64,000 bases of DNA from Glaesserella sp041817755 (GTDB taxonomy: Bacteria > Pseudomonadota > Gammaproteobacteria > Enterobacterales > Pasteurellaceae): assembly GCF_041817755.1 (NCBI RefSeq), contig NZ_JBGYBX010000058.1:11646-75645 (forward strand), written 5' to 3'. Below the pieces are notes generated by a model. The model was given only the letters and a program-made list of their open reading frames with translations, did not search any database and was not told the origin of the DNA. Shown here one piece after another: positions 41,737 to 50,547 of the stretch (the first letter of the stretch is position 1; each line of letters starts with the position of its first letter). The position numbers and the translations under genes are program-made.

Positions 41737-41901
41737 TTAATCATACATGCCGTCAGGTATGGAGCAGCCTTCGGGCATCACAATTTTACAATTGGTTGCA
41801 CCATCAGCTTCACATTGTTTAATTGCTATTTGCCCACCGCAGTTATGTGCATAAGCATTCAGACCGGCAGCCCCTAATAATATAGCCAGAAACTTTTTCA
41901 T
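41737..41901 (-). CDS. 54-residue secreted cysteine-containing peptide
   Basis: A short gene starting at ATG 41901 with an AAGGA site nine bases upstream. The product has a signal peptide (MKKFLAILLGAAGLNAYA) and a mature part of about 36 residues with four Cys at 21, 30, 38 and 46, for example HNCGGQIAIKQCEADG and NCKIVMPEGC. The even Cys number suggests two disulphide bonds after export. I do not recognise it. It lies 39 bases before the frameshifted membrane gene and may be in one transcript with it. Confidence 0.6.
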   Translation of the reverse strand: MKKFLAILLGAAGLNAYAHNCGGQIAIKQCEADGATNCKIVMPEGCSIPDGMYD

Positions 41902-42059
41902 TCGTTTTTTTCCTTTATTTGCTTGATGTTATCGATAGCAATGTAAAAACGACCGTATTCTAATCGGCAAGCGGAAAAAGTCAAAACTTAAAATGACACG
42001 CCGGCAATGACAATCAGGTGAGCTTTTTAACGATATGATTTGCCGTATTCGACCTTGAA

Positions 42060-42124
42060 ACAAGCGGTCGGATGTTGACCACATTTTGCAATTTGCAAAT
42101 TTTTCGGAAGATCTCACCGCTTGT
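42060..42124. repeat. USS inverted pair after the TetR gene
   Basis: ACAAGCGGT (42060-42068) and ACCGCTTGT (42116-42124) with TTTTGCAATTTGCAAATTTT between. Possible terminator of the regulator gene. Confidence 0.65.
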
Positions 42125-42128
42125 CGGA

Positions 42129-42683
42129 TTATAAAATTGCCCGTTCAAATAACATTTTTAAATTTTCAATGAGATGCAACGGGTTGAGCGCTTTATTATG
42201 CTCAAAACTGAAAGTCATCGACGCAATGGCAAAGGACGCATATAAATGCCCTTGATATTCCAAATCGATTAATTCGTTATCATCAACTTCTTTCGATAAG
42301 ACTTCAATGTATCGCTGCCGAATGATTTTATACATATCTTGTTTAAGGTGAATTTTAGGCGTTTCGATTTTCCAAAGCAGTTGGATTTTTTCGCGGTTTT
42401 TGAGAATGAGCGGTGCCGCTTTTTCGGCAAATACTAAAGACGTTTCATGAAAACGTTGCTCTAACAAAGGCAAAAAAACCGTTTGTTTAAATTCCTCAAC
42501 AAGCTGCCGAGCTAACGTATCTTTATTCGCATAGTGTTTATAGAACGTGGTGCGGTTAATCTGTGCAACGTCCAAAATATCTTGAATCGTAATCTCTTGA
42601 TAATCTTTTTCTTCCAATAAGCTGAAAAACGCCTGATGAATACTTTTCGCGGTTTTAATGACTCGAATATCGTCTTTATTCAT
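42129..42683 (-). CDS. TetR-family transcriptional regulator
   Basis: A 184-residue regulator, start ATG 42683 (MNKDDIRVIKTAKSIHQAFF) after GAAGGC. The N-terminal helix-turn-helix is ITIQDILDVAQINRTTFYKHYANKDTL (in two parts about residues 32-58), as in TetR proteins of the AcrR/YsiA type. The C-terminal ligand domain is unremarkable. It is divergent from an ABC export operon, so it likely represses that operon. Confidence 0.88.
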   Translation of the reverse strand: MNKDDIRVIKTAKSIHQAFFSLLEEKDYQEITIQDILDVAQINRTTFYKHYANKDTLARQLVEEFKQTVFLPLLEQRFHETSLVFAEKAAPLILKNREKIQLLWKIETPKIHLKQDMYKIIRQRYIEVLSKEVDDNELIDLEYQGHLYASFAIASMTFSFEHNKALNPLHLIENLKMLFERAIL

Positions 42684-42742
42684 TTCATTTGCCTTCTTTT
42701 CTATTTGTTGTCTTTTTATCTGCATCCTTTTTGAACAGGATA

Positions 42743-42789
42743 AACAACAAAATATCGTTTTTTATCGAGATAAGCAACATTTTATTGTT
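42743..42789. promoter_or_regulatory. Candidate operator between tetR-like gene and export operon
   Basis: AACAACAAAAT (42743-42753) and ATTTTATTGTT (42779-42789) are inverted with one mismatch; TTATC-GA-GATAA lies at 42762-42773 between them. Confidence 0.4.
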
Positions 42790-42867
42790 TTTTGATGATT
42801 GAGCCGGATTCACGATTTTCCTACACTGCTTTTTATTTAGACGATATTGAGGAATTAAGGAGATAAG

Positions 42868-43926
42868 ATGAAAAAAGTATGGATTGCACTCTTGGTAATT
42901 GCCATTGTTAGTGGCGGTATCTATTGGAAACAGACGCAAAGCCGCTCGAACTTACCGGACGGGATTAGTGGTGTAAATGGGCGTTTGACGGTGGATCGTG
43001 TTGATGTGGCAACACTTTATGCGGGGCGAGTGGAAGAAATGTTGGTCAAAGAAGGCGAAGATGTAGAGAAAAATCAAGCGCTGGCTCGTCTTTCTTCCAG
43101 TCAAATTGAGAGCCAAGTAAATGCGACTTCGGCACAAATTGAAGCGATGCAGGCACAAGTCGAACAAGCGAAAGCCCAAAAGCAACGTGCGTTGGAAACC
43201 GTCAGCCGTGCGAGTGCTGAAATTAATGCCCAACAGCAACAGTTAAGCGTGGCGAAATTGGAATTGGATAACGCTAAAAAGCTACGCCGTGATAATTTGA
43301 TTTCTGCCAGCGAATTAGAACGCCGCCAAGCCAATTATAAAGTGGCACAATCGGCGATTGAGACGGCAAAAGCCGCTCGAGCCGAAGCACAAGCGACCGT
43401 GAGCCAAGCGGAGGCGACCATTTCTCAAGCACAAGCGATGGTCGGCAAAGCCAAAGCTGATGCGCAAAATGCCCAATCTCAACATGAAGATATGCTTATT
43501 CGTTCGCCGTTAAGCGGACGTGTGGAATATCAGCTTGCCGATGTGGGGAATGTGCTTGGTGTCGGCGGTAAAGTGGTCAGCATTTTGGATTTAGATGACG
43601 TGTATATCAACGTATTCTTACCGTCTTATCAAGCCAATCAAGTGAAAATCGGTGATGAAGCCCGAGTCATTGTTGATGGCGTGGATGCGGTTTTCCCTGC
43701 CAAGGTAAGCTATATCTCTTCACAAGCTCAATTTACGCCGAAATCGGTCGAAACTGCCGAAGAACGTACCAAAATGATGTTTAAAATCAAGCTACAAATT
43801 CCCGAAGAGATCGTAAAACAAAATCCGGCATTCTTTAAAGGCGGTATGACCGCAATGGGATATGTGAAATACGATGCAAGTATCGACTGGTCGGAAGCCC
43901 TCAACGTTAAATTGCCATCAGAATAA
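42868..43926 (+). CDS. HlyD-family membrane fusion protein (YhiI-like)
   Basis: Periplasmic adaptor of an export pump. The 352 residues have an N-terminal membrane anchor (VWIALLVIAIVSGGIYW), biotinyl-lipoyl-like half motifs GRVEEMLVKEGEDVEKNQALARL and IRSPLSGRVEYQLADVGNVL, and a long coiled-coil region (about residues 80-210, rich in Ala, Gln, Glu). Length and gene order match E. coli YhiI next to RbbA and YhhJ. AAGGAG precedes the ATG. Confidence 0.88.
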   Translation: MKKVWIALLVIAIVSGGIYWKQTQSRSNLPDGISGVNGRLTVDRVDVATLYAGRVEEMLVKEGEDVEKNQALARLSSSQIESQVNATSAQIEAMQAQVEQAKAQKQRALETVSRASAEINAQQQQLSVAKLELDNAKKLRRDNLISASELERRQANYKVAQSAIETAKAARAEAQATVSQAEATISQAQAMVGKAKADAQNAQSQHEDMLIRSPLSGRVEYQLADVGNVLGVGGKVVSILDLDDVYINVFLPSYQANQVKIGDEARVIVDGVDAVFPAKVSYISSQAQFTPKSVETAEERTKMMFKIKLQIPEEIVKQNPAFFKGGMTAMGYVKYDASIDWSEALNVKLPSE

Positions 43927-43941
43927 TAATGTGGAAATGCT

Positions 43942-46662
43942 ATGAATTTCGCTATTTCAATCCAACATCTTTCTCATCAATACGGCAAAACACAGGCGCT
44001 GAAAGAGGTATCGCTACAAATTCCTCAAGGCGTGACCGTGGGGTTAATCGGGCCTGATGGCGTGGGAAAATCAACCTTGCTTTCGCTGATTTCAGGGGTA
44101 AAAATCTTACAACAGGGCGATATTTCGGTGTTCGGCTTAAACATTGCCGACAGCAAAGCTCGCGATCAGCTCTCCCATAAAATTGCTTTTATGCCGCAAG
44201 GATTGGGGAAAAACCTCTATCCGACACTCTCTATTTATGAAAATATTGAGTTCCACGCCCGTCTTTACAGCTTACCGAAAGCCTACCGCCAAGCTCGGAT
44301 CGAACGGTTATTGCAAGCGACTGGCTTGCTACCCTTTGCCGACAGACCAGCCGGAAAATTATCGGGCGGAATGAAGCAGAAACTGAGTTTATGTTGTGCG
44401 TTGGTGCACAGCCCCGATTTGCTGATTTTAGACGAACCGACCACCGGTGTAGATCCGCTTTCCCGCCGCCAATTTTGGGAATTGGTGGAGAGTTTACGCC
44501 AAGAAAGCCCGACAATGACCGTGATTGTTGCCACCGCTTACATTGATGAAGCTGAAGGATTTGAACATTTGATTGCGATGGACGACGGCAGAATTATTGC
44601 CGATAAGTCGACCCGCCAAGTGATGCAAGAAACGAACAGTGAGACTTTAGAGCAAGCTTATATCAAATTGTTACCGCCCGAAAAACGAGGAGCGGAGAAC
44701 GGCTTGGTTATTCCGCCTTTTGTCCCAAACCCGAACGAACCACCGGCAATACAAGCGGTCGGTTTAACCAAAAAATTTGCGAATTTTGTGTCGGTGGATA
44801 ATGTGAGCTTCACCATTCCAAGAGGCGAGATTTTTGGCTTTTTAGGCTCGAACGGTTGTGGTAAATCTACCACAATGAAAATGCTAACCGGCTTATTGGA
44901 GCCAACGGAAGGTTCGGCAACTTTGCTTGGGCAGCCGATTGATGCCGGCGATATCAATACCCGTAAAAAAGTGGGCTATATGTCGCAAGCCTTTTCACTC
45001 TATGAAGAACTTACTGTACGGGAAAATTTACTCTTACACGCCAAATTGTATCAAATCGAACCTTCGCAGTGGGAGCAGTACATTCAACGCTCACTTGAAC
45101 AATTTCATCTAGTTGAATTTGCCGAGCAAACGCCGGCTTCGTTGCCGTTGGGCATTCGCCAACGGTTACAACTGGCTGCCGCCTGTTTACATCAGCCGGA
45201 AGTGTTAATTTTGGACGAACCGACGTCGGGGGTTGATCCTGCCGCACGGGATATGTTTTGGGAATATCTCATTAAACTGTCTCGGGAAGATAAGATCACG
45301 ATTTTCGTCACCACCCATTTTATGAATGAAGCGGCTCGTTGCGATCGTATTTCTTTTATGCACCGTGGCAAAGTATTAGGCGTTGGTACATCGGAGGAGT
45401 TACGGATCGGAAAAAACGCCGCCACGCTGGAAGAAGCCTTTATTCGTTACTTGGAAGAACAAGCGGACGAGATTACCCAACCCCAGTTGCAAAAAAATGC
45501 GCAAAACGAACCGCTTGCCAGCCATTCACAAGCGGTCGGATTGTTTGCTTGGTTTGCCATGGTTTGGACTTTCGCTTTGCGTGAGAGCAAAGAGTTGCTA
45601 CGGGATAATATCCGCCTGTTGTTTGCGATTGGCGGCCCCGCCATTATGTTGTTAGCGATGGCATCGAGTATTTCGTTTGATATTAACCCGCTGAAATTTA
45701 CGGTATTGGATCATGACAACAGCTCGGAAAGCCGCCGATTGATCGAGTATTTTCGTGGCTCACCTTATTTTATTGAACAGCCTGAAATTTATTCCACGGC
45801 GGAGATTGATCGGGTGCTAAAAAGCGCCGAAGTCAAGTTGGTGCTGGAAATTCCGGCGGAGTTCGGGCGTTCGATCTTAAAAGGTCAAATGACGCCAATC
45901 GGGATTTTTATTGACGGGGCGTTTCCGTCCACGGCGGAAAATTTGAAATCGTCGGCAAACGGTGTGCTTGCTCAATATGTACGGGAGAATTTTCCTGCTA
46001 CAGCAAATTCAACGACATCATCGCTGATTGAACCTCGTTTTATGTATAACCAGGATTTTAAGAGTATTTTTGCGATTACTCCGGGTGTGATTATGTTAGC
46101 GATGATGATGGTACCTTCGATGATGACTGCATTGGGGATCGTTCGGGAGAAAGAGATCGGTTCGATTATGAATTTATACGGTTCGCCTGCAAGTAAATTG
46201 CAATTCTTATTAGGCAAGCAATTACCCTATATCGTTTTAGCGTTTTTAAGTTATTTGGTGCTGATTTTTATCGCCGTCGTCATCTTTGGTGTACCGATAA
46301 AAGGATCGGTTTGGGCAATGTTTTTAGGCGCGTTATTGGTTGTTACCGCTTCAACAGGCTTTGGTTTAGTGGTATCAAGCTTTGTGAAATCGCAGGTTGC
46401 GGCACTTTTTGCCACCGCTATTTTAATTATGGTGCCAACGATGAATTTCTCAGGAATGATGTACCCGACAGCAACATTACCAACGCCGACCTACGTTATC
46501 GCTCATATTTTCCCAGGTGCCTGGTTTCAGCTAATTAGTTTAGGCGGATTTACCAAAGGGCTGGGCTTTTATGATTTCGTTGCCAGCTACGGTGCTTTAA
46601 TTATCATCTATTCGGTCTATTTAATCTTGGCATCCTTATCATTGAAAAAACAGGAGAAATAA
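43942..46662 (+). CDS. rbbA: RbbA-type double ABC ATPase fused to a permease
   Basis: The 906-residue protein has two ABC cassettes and a C-terminal ABC-2 membrane domain. Cassette 1: GPDGVGKSTLL, signature LSGGMKQKL, LLILDEPTTGVDPLS. Cassette 2: GSNGCGKSTTMKM, degenerate signature LPLGIRQRLQL, LILDEPTSGVDPAA. The membrane part (about residues 540-906) has six hydrophobic helices. E. coli RbbA (911 residues) is described as ribosome-associated, but the surrounding adaptor, permease and outer-membrane genes argue for export. A USS encodes IQAVGLTKKFANF at the start of cassette 2. Confidence 0.92.
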   Translation: MNFAISIQHLSHQYGKTQALKEVSLQIPQGVTVGLIGPDGVGKSTLLSLISGVKILQQGDISVFGLNIADSKARDQLSHKIAFMPQGLGKNLYPTLSIYENIEFHARLYSLPKAYRQARIERLLQATGLLPFADRPAGKLSGGMKQKLSLCCALVHSPDLLILDEPTTGVDPLSRRQFWELVESLRQESPTMTVIVATAYIDEAEGFEHLIAMDDGRIIADKSTRQVMQETNSETLEQAYIKLLPPEKRGAENGLVIPPFVPNPNEPPAIQAVGLTKKFANFVSVDNVSFTIPRGEIFGFLGSNGCGKSTTMKMLTGLLEPTEGSATLLGQPIDAGDINTRKKVGYMSQAFSLYEELTVRENLLLHAKLYQIEPSQWEQYIQRSLEQFHLVEFAEQTPASLPLGIRQRLQLAAACLHQPEVLILDEPTSGVDPAARDMFWEYLIKLSREDKITIFVTTHFMNEAARCDRISFMHRGKVLGVGTSEELRIGKNAATLEEAFIRYLEEQADEITQPQLQKNAQNEPLASHSQAVGLFAWFAMVWTFALRESKELLRDNIRLLFAIGGPAIMLLAMASSISFDINPLKFTVLDHDNSSESRRLIEYFRGSPYFIEQPEIYSTAEIDRVLKSAEVKLVLEIPAEFGRSILKGQMTPIGIFIDGAFPSTAENLKSSANGVLAQYVRENFPATANSTTSSLIEPRFMYNQDFKSIFAITPGVIMLAMMMVPSMMTALGIVREKEIGSIMNLYGSPASKLQFLLGKQLPYIVLAFLSYLVLIFIAVVIFGVPIKGSVWAMFLGALLVVTASTGFGLVVSSFVKSQVAALFATAILIMVPTMNFSGMMYPTATLPTPTYVIAHIFPGAWFQLISLGGFTKGLGFYDFVASYGALIIIYSVYLILASLSLKKQEK

Positions 46663-46663
46663 G

Positions 46664-47785
46664 ATGCGTTGGTTAAAGAATGTGATGTACTTATCGAAAA
46701 AAGAGTTTGCGAGTTTGTTTTCGGATCTGACGTTGATTGCTTTGATTTTATATATGTTCAGTGTGGCACTTTATACCATCGCCAATATGCCGACGACGGA
46801 GCTGAAAAATGCAGTAGTCGCAGTGGTGGATAACGATCGTTCAACCTTGTCTTATCGCTTAAGAGACAGCTTGATTGAGCCAAATTTCAAAAAAGTACAG
46901 GAAATCTCGGCAAACGAAGTGGATCGGGCAATGGATACCGGTGCTTATACCTTTGTGTTGGAAATTCCGCCGAATTTCGAACGGGATATGTTGAAAGGCT
47001 TATCGCCGAAAATTCAGCTGTTGATTGATGCTACGGCAATGACCCAAGCCGGTGTAGGGAGTCACTATATTGCGCAAATTTTTAATCAAGAAGTGGCGCA
47101 ATATTTAGGATTAAATTCAGTTTCGTTAGATAACCTTGCGACAATCAACGTGCTGTACAATCCAAACCATTCAAGCAAATGGTTGATGGGCACAATGCAA
47201 ATTGTCGGGAACTTAAATTTACTTGTATTGCTGTTGGTTGGCGCGGCTGTTATTCGGGAACGTGAGCGGGGAACCATTGAACATTTATTGGTGATGCCCG
47301 TGACTTCAAGTGAAATTGCCGTGGCTAAAATTGTCGCTAACGGTTTGGTGCTATTAACGGTAGCAATGCTTTCCTTGATCTTTATGGTTCGAGGTGTGTT
47401 GGGTGTGCCCATTGCATTAAGTTCCTTACCGCTCTTTGCCCTAGGTGCCATAGCGTTTTTATTTTCGATTTCGTCATTGGGCATTTTATTGGCAATTATC
47501 GCACCAACAATGCCACAGTTCGGTTTGCTCTGTATCCCGACGTATGTCGTGATGTATCTGCTTTCCGGTGCTAACTCACCGATTGAAAATATGCCAGAAC
47601 TTGCCCAACAGCTCACGCAATTTTCCCCGACAACCGTATTTGGCGCTTATACGCAAGATGTTCTCTTCAGGGGAGCAAGTTTTGAACTCGTTTGGGATAA
47701 ATTGCTAAAAATGATCGTGTTAGGTTTCGCTTTTTTAGCTATCGCACTTTCTCAATTTAAGACAATGCTCTCAAGACAGGGATAA
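46664..47785 (+). CDS. ABC-2 type permease (YhhJ-like)
   Basis: A 373-residue inner-membrane permease with an N-terminal helix, a large periplasmic loop (residues about 40-170) and five or six C-terminal helices (such as LNLLVLLLVGAAVIRERERGTIEHLLVMPV). The RERERGTIEHL segment is the conserved ABC-2 motif. Its ATG is one base after the rbbA stop, so the two form one pump. It matches E. coli YhhJ (374 residues). Confidence 0.9.
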   Translation: MRWLKNVMYLSKKEFASLFSDLTLIALILYMFSVALYTIANMPTTELKNAVVAVVDNDRSTLSYRLRDSLIEPNFKKVQEISANEVDRAMDTGAYTFVLEIPPNFERDMLKGLSPKIQLLIDATAMTQAGVGSHYIAQIFNQEVAQYLGLNSVSLDNLATINVLYNPNHSSKWLMGTMQIVGNLNLLVLLLVGAAVIRERERGTIEHLLVMPVTSSEIAVAKIVANGLVLLTVAMLSLIFMVRGVLGVPIALSSLPLFALGAIAFLFSISSLGILLAIIAPTMPQFGLLCIPTYVVMYLLSGANSPIENMPELAQQLTQFSPTTVFGAYTQDVLFRGASFELVWDKLLKMIVLGFAFLAIALSQFKTMLSRQG

Positions 47786-47798
47786 AAAAGGACAAACA

Positions 47799-49193
47799 AT
47801 GAAAACCGTTAAATTAACAACAATTGCAATTTTCATCGCATTTCTGACCGCTTGTAATGCGACACAAGTCGATACCCAATCTACTGTTACCTTGCCAACA
47901 CAGTTTGAACAAACGGCACAGGCAACGGGTTCGCAAAACGTACAACAATGGTGGCAACATTGGCAAGATCCTCAATTAAACCGTTTAATTGAACAAGGGC
48001 TACAAAATAATTTGGATATTGCCTTAGCCCAAATACGCTTAAAAGAAGCACAGGCAAACAGCCAATATGCGGAAGCAGATATGGGCGTGAATGTCGGTTT
48101 AAACGGCTCAATAAGTGGCGGGATCAGTAATATCAATAGCGGTATTATTAACCCGTCTTCCAGCCGAAGTGGCGGCGGATACGGCGGATTTTCCGCCTCG
48201 TGGGAGCCGGATATTTTCGGGCAAAAACGCAGTGATGCCGATGCGGCTTACTATGCAGCACTCGGGCAACAAGAACAGCTTTACGGCACGCAATTGTTAG
48301 TTGCCAGCCAAATTGCCGATAACTACTTTAAAATCTTTGCCACCGAACAACAAAAGGTGTTGATTTCGCAAAATTTAACCGTGTTAGCCGAGTTGCAACG
48401 TTATATTCAAGGGCGTTTTAATGCCGGACAAGCAACCGTTTATGAAGTGAATGAAATTGCGGCACAAATCACCGCACTTCAAGCCAAACAAACGACATTA
48501 ACCGCACAAGCGGTCAGTTTTGAACGCAATATTGCCATTTTGCTCGGGCAAACGCCGCAGGGTTTTCATCTTGTAAAACAGGGTAATCCGCTGGCTAAAA
48601 TCCCAAATCCGCCGGCAGGGCAACAACCAAGTGATATCATTAACCGCCGCCCCGATTTACGTGCCAACGCTCAACAAATTCGTGCTTATAGTGCCAAGCT
48701 TGCCAGTGCGAAAGCGGATCTTTTACCACGCTTTGATATTCAATTTCTCGGACAAGGCGGGCGAATTGGGCTGAATAATGATCTGTCGCATTTATCCGGT
48801 ATCGGTAGTTTTATCAGCGCAGGCGTACAGTTGCCGATTTTTACAAATGGGCGGATTGAAGCCAACATTGATGCTGCCGATGCCCGTTTAAAAGGTGCGG
48901 TAATTCAATATGATAAAACCTTACTCACAGCGCTTGCAGAAGTGGATAACAGTTACCAAATGCAACAAAGTTTGGCACGCCAAACCGCATTACTGACGAA
49001 AACCGTACAACAAGCACAGAAACAGGCGAAAGACAGTCAGCTTTTATTCAAACACGGCGATAAAACACTGGATGTGGCACTACGCGCACAAATTTCCGCT
49101 TTGAATTACCAAGAACAGCTCGTGCAATCCAATTTAAACGCAGCACAGAATATGATTCATTTATACAAGGCATTGGGCGGAGGGTGGCAATAG
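47799..49193 (+). CDS. NodT-family outer-membrane efflux lipoprotein
   Basis: A TolC/OprM-like channel with a lipid anchor. The signal peptide MKTVKLTTIAIFIAFLTAC ends in lipobox LTAC, whose codons are part of an uptake sequence (CTGACCGCTTGT). WWQHWQDPQLNRLIEQGLQNNLDIALAQIRLKEAQ and IAQITALQAKQTT, then NRRPDLRANAQQIRAYSAKL, are the two OEP repeats. The 464 residues complete a tripartite export system with the adaptor and ABC proteins. GGACAAAC precedes the ATG. Confidence 0.92.
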   Translation: MKTVKLTTIAIFIAFLTACNATQVDTQSTVTLPTQFEQTAQATGSQNVQQWWQHWQDPQLNRLIEQGLQNNLDIALAQIRLKEAQANSQYAEADMGVNVGLNGSISGGISNINSGIINPSSSRSGGGYGGFSASWEPDIFGQKRSDADAAYYAALGQQEQLYGTQLLVASQIADNYFKIFATEQQKVLISQNLTVLAELQRYIQGRFNAGQATVYEVNEIAAQITALQAKQTTLTAQAVSFERNIAILLGQTPQGFHLVKQGNPLAKIPNPPAGQQPSDIINRRPDLRANAQQIRAYSAKLASAKADLLPRFDIQFLGQGGRIGLNNDLSHLSGIGSFISAGVQLPIFTNGRIEANIDAADARLKGAVIQYDKTLLTALAEVDNSYQMQQSLARQTALLTKTVQQAQKQAKDSQLLFKHGDKTLDVALRAQISALNYQEQLVQSNLNAAQNMIHLYKALGGGWQ

Positions 49194-49218
49194 TTCCTTG
49201 AATGGAGGACATCACATA

Positions 49219-49276
49219 GCAAGCGGTACGATGTGGCAAAAATTTTGCAAAATAGTATACAAATCATACCGCTTGC
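49219..49276. terminator. USS inverted pair between the efflux operon and alr
   Basis: GCAAGCGGTACGAT (49219-49232) and ATCATACCGCTTGC (49263-49276) pair with one mismatch around an AT-rich loop. Convergent genes end on both sides. Confidence 0.7.
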
Positions 49277-49279
49277 AGG

Positions 49280-50410
49280 CTAAGCTTCCCTATATTCGGT
49301 AATCACTCGCGGGGTGAGTTTGGTGATCAGCTCGTAATTGATCACGCCGATAGCATTGGCGACTTCCTCTATTAACAATTTTTCCCCCCACAGTTCGACT
49401 TCATCGCCGACTTTATCTTGGCTGTCGGCGCCGAGATCGACGGTCATCATATCCATCGATACCCGTCCGACAATCGGTACTTTGCGTCCGTTAATAAATA
49501 CCGGCGTGCCTTCCGGCGCATTGCGGGGGTAGCCGTCGCCATAGCCTATTGCCACCACGCCGATTTTGGTCTCTTTATCACTGACCCAAGCTCCGCCATA
49601 ACCGACGGGTTCACCTGCTTTGTGCGTACGAACTGCAATGAGAGAGGAAGAAAGCGTCATAACAGGCTTGAAGCCTAAATCGGTAATCGGCTGACTGTGT
49701 GGTGAAATGCCGTGCATGATAATGCCGGGGCGAACCCAATCATAATGCGCTTCTTTCCAATAAAGGATGCCGCTTGAGGCTGAAATGCTACGTTCCGCCG
49801 AAGGGTAGGGTTTGGTTGCCTGTTCAAAGGTTGCGATCTGTTTTTCGGTATAGCCGCAATCAGGTTCGTCAGCCCGGCTGAAATGGCTGACAAAATTGAT
49901 TTTTTCGACCAACGGACAGGCGCTCAGGCGTTGGTAAAATTCGGTCACTTGCTCCGGATGGATACCTAATCGGTGCATGCCGGTATCGATTTTCAACCAA
50001 ACGGTGACCGGGAAGTAAATTTTGGTTTTGCGAGACCAAAACCCTTTTGCTTGTTCGGTTTGCCAAGCTTGGTTGACTTCTTCGAGCAGTTCCAACTGTT
50101 CGATACAGTGAATCACGGTATCAAAACGGCGCGACAGGGTTTTGAGCAGCTCTTCTTTATCGAAAAAACCTTCCAATAACACGATGTTGCCTGCGTAACC
50201 GCTTTCCTGAATGGCTAACGCTTCTTTGATGCGCGCAACGCCGAATGCGGAAACATGATTTTCAAGGTTACGCCAAACACGATGAATACCTTGTCCGTAA
50301 GCATTGGCTTTCACGACGGCACAAATTTTACTGTGAGGGGCAAGGTTTTTAATCAGTTCGATATTATGGCGTAGGGCACTGCCGTTAATGGTGGCGGTTG
50401 CTGGTTTCAT
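49280..50410 (-). CDS. alr: Alr, alanine racemase
   Basis: A PLP enzyme that makes D-alanine for peptidoglycan. The start is ATG 50410 (MKPATATINGSALRHN); the longer frame to 50488 adds residues unlike Alr. The PLP lysine is Lys34 in ICAVVKANAYGQG. WLKIDTGMHRLG, SHFSRADEPD and GRVSMDMMTVDLG with the second catalytic Tyr in GYGGAW/GYGDGYPR region are present. The 376 residues are a normal length. Confidence 0.96.
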   Translation of the reverse strand: MKPATATINGSALRHNIELIKNLAPHSKICAVVKANAYGQGIHRVWRNLENHVSAFGVARIKEALAIQESGYAGNIVLLEGFFDKEELLKTLSRRFDTVIHCIEQLELLEEVNQAWQTEQAKGFWSRKTKIYFPVTVWLKIDTGMHRLGIHPEQVTEFYQRLSACPLVEKINFVSHFSRADEPDCGYTEKQIATFEQATKPYPSAERSISASSGILYWKEAHYDWVRPGIIMHGISPHSQPITDLGFKPVMTLSSSLIAVRTHKAGEPVGYGGAWVSDKETKIGVVAIGYGDGYPRNAPEGTPVFINGRKVPIVGRVSMDMMTVDLGADSQDKVGDEVELWGEKLLIEEVANAIGVINYELITKLTPRVITEYREA

Positions 50411-50547
50411 AAACTTAAAAGAAATTTGGATAAAGGTAAAACGGAATGTGGTCTGATTATACGCCGAAAAACGTAAATTCCCTAGCAATTACGGGGAAAA
50501 GGAGTAGTATAAGATCATAACTCATTCAAACGTATGGAGAACTTCTT

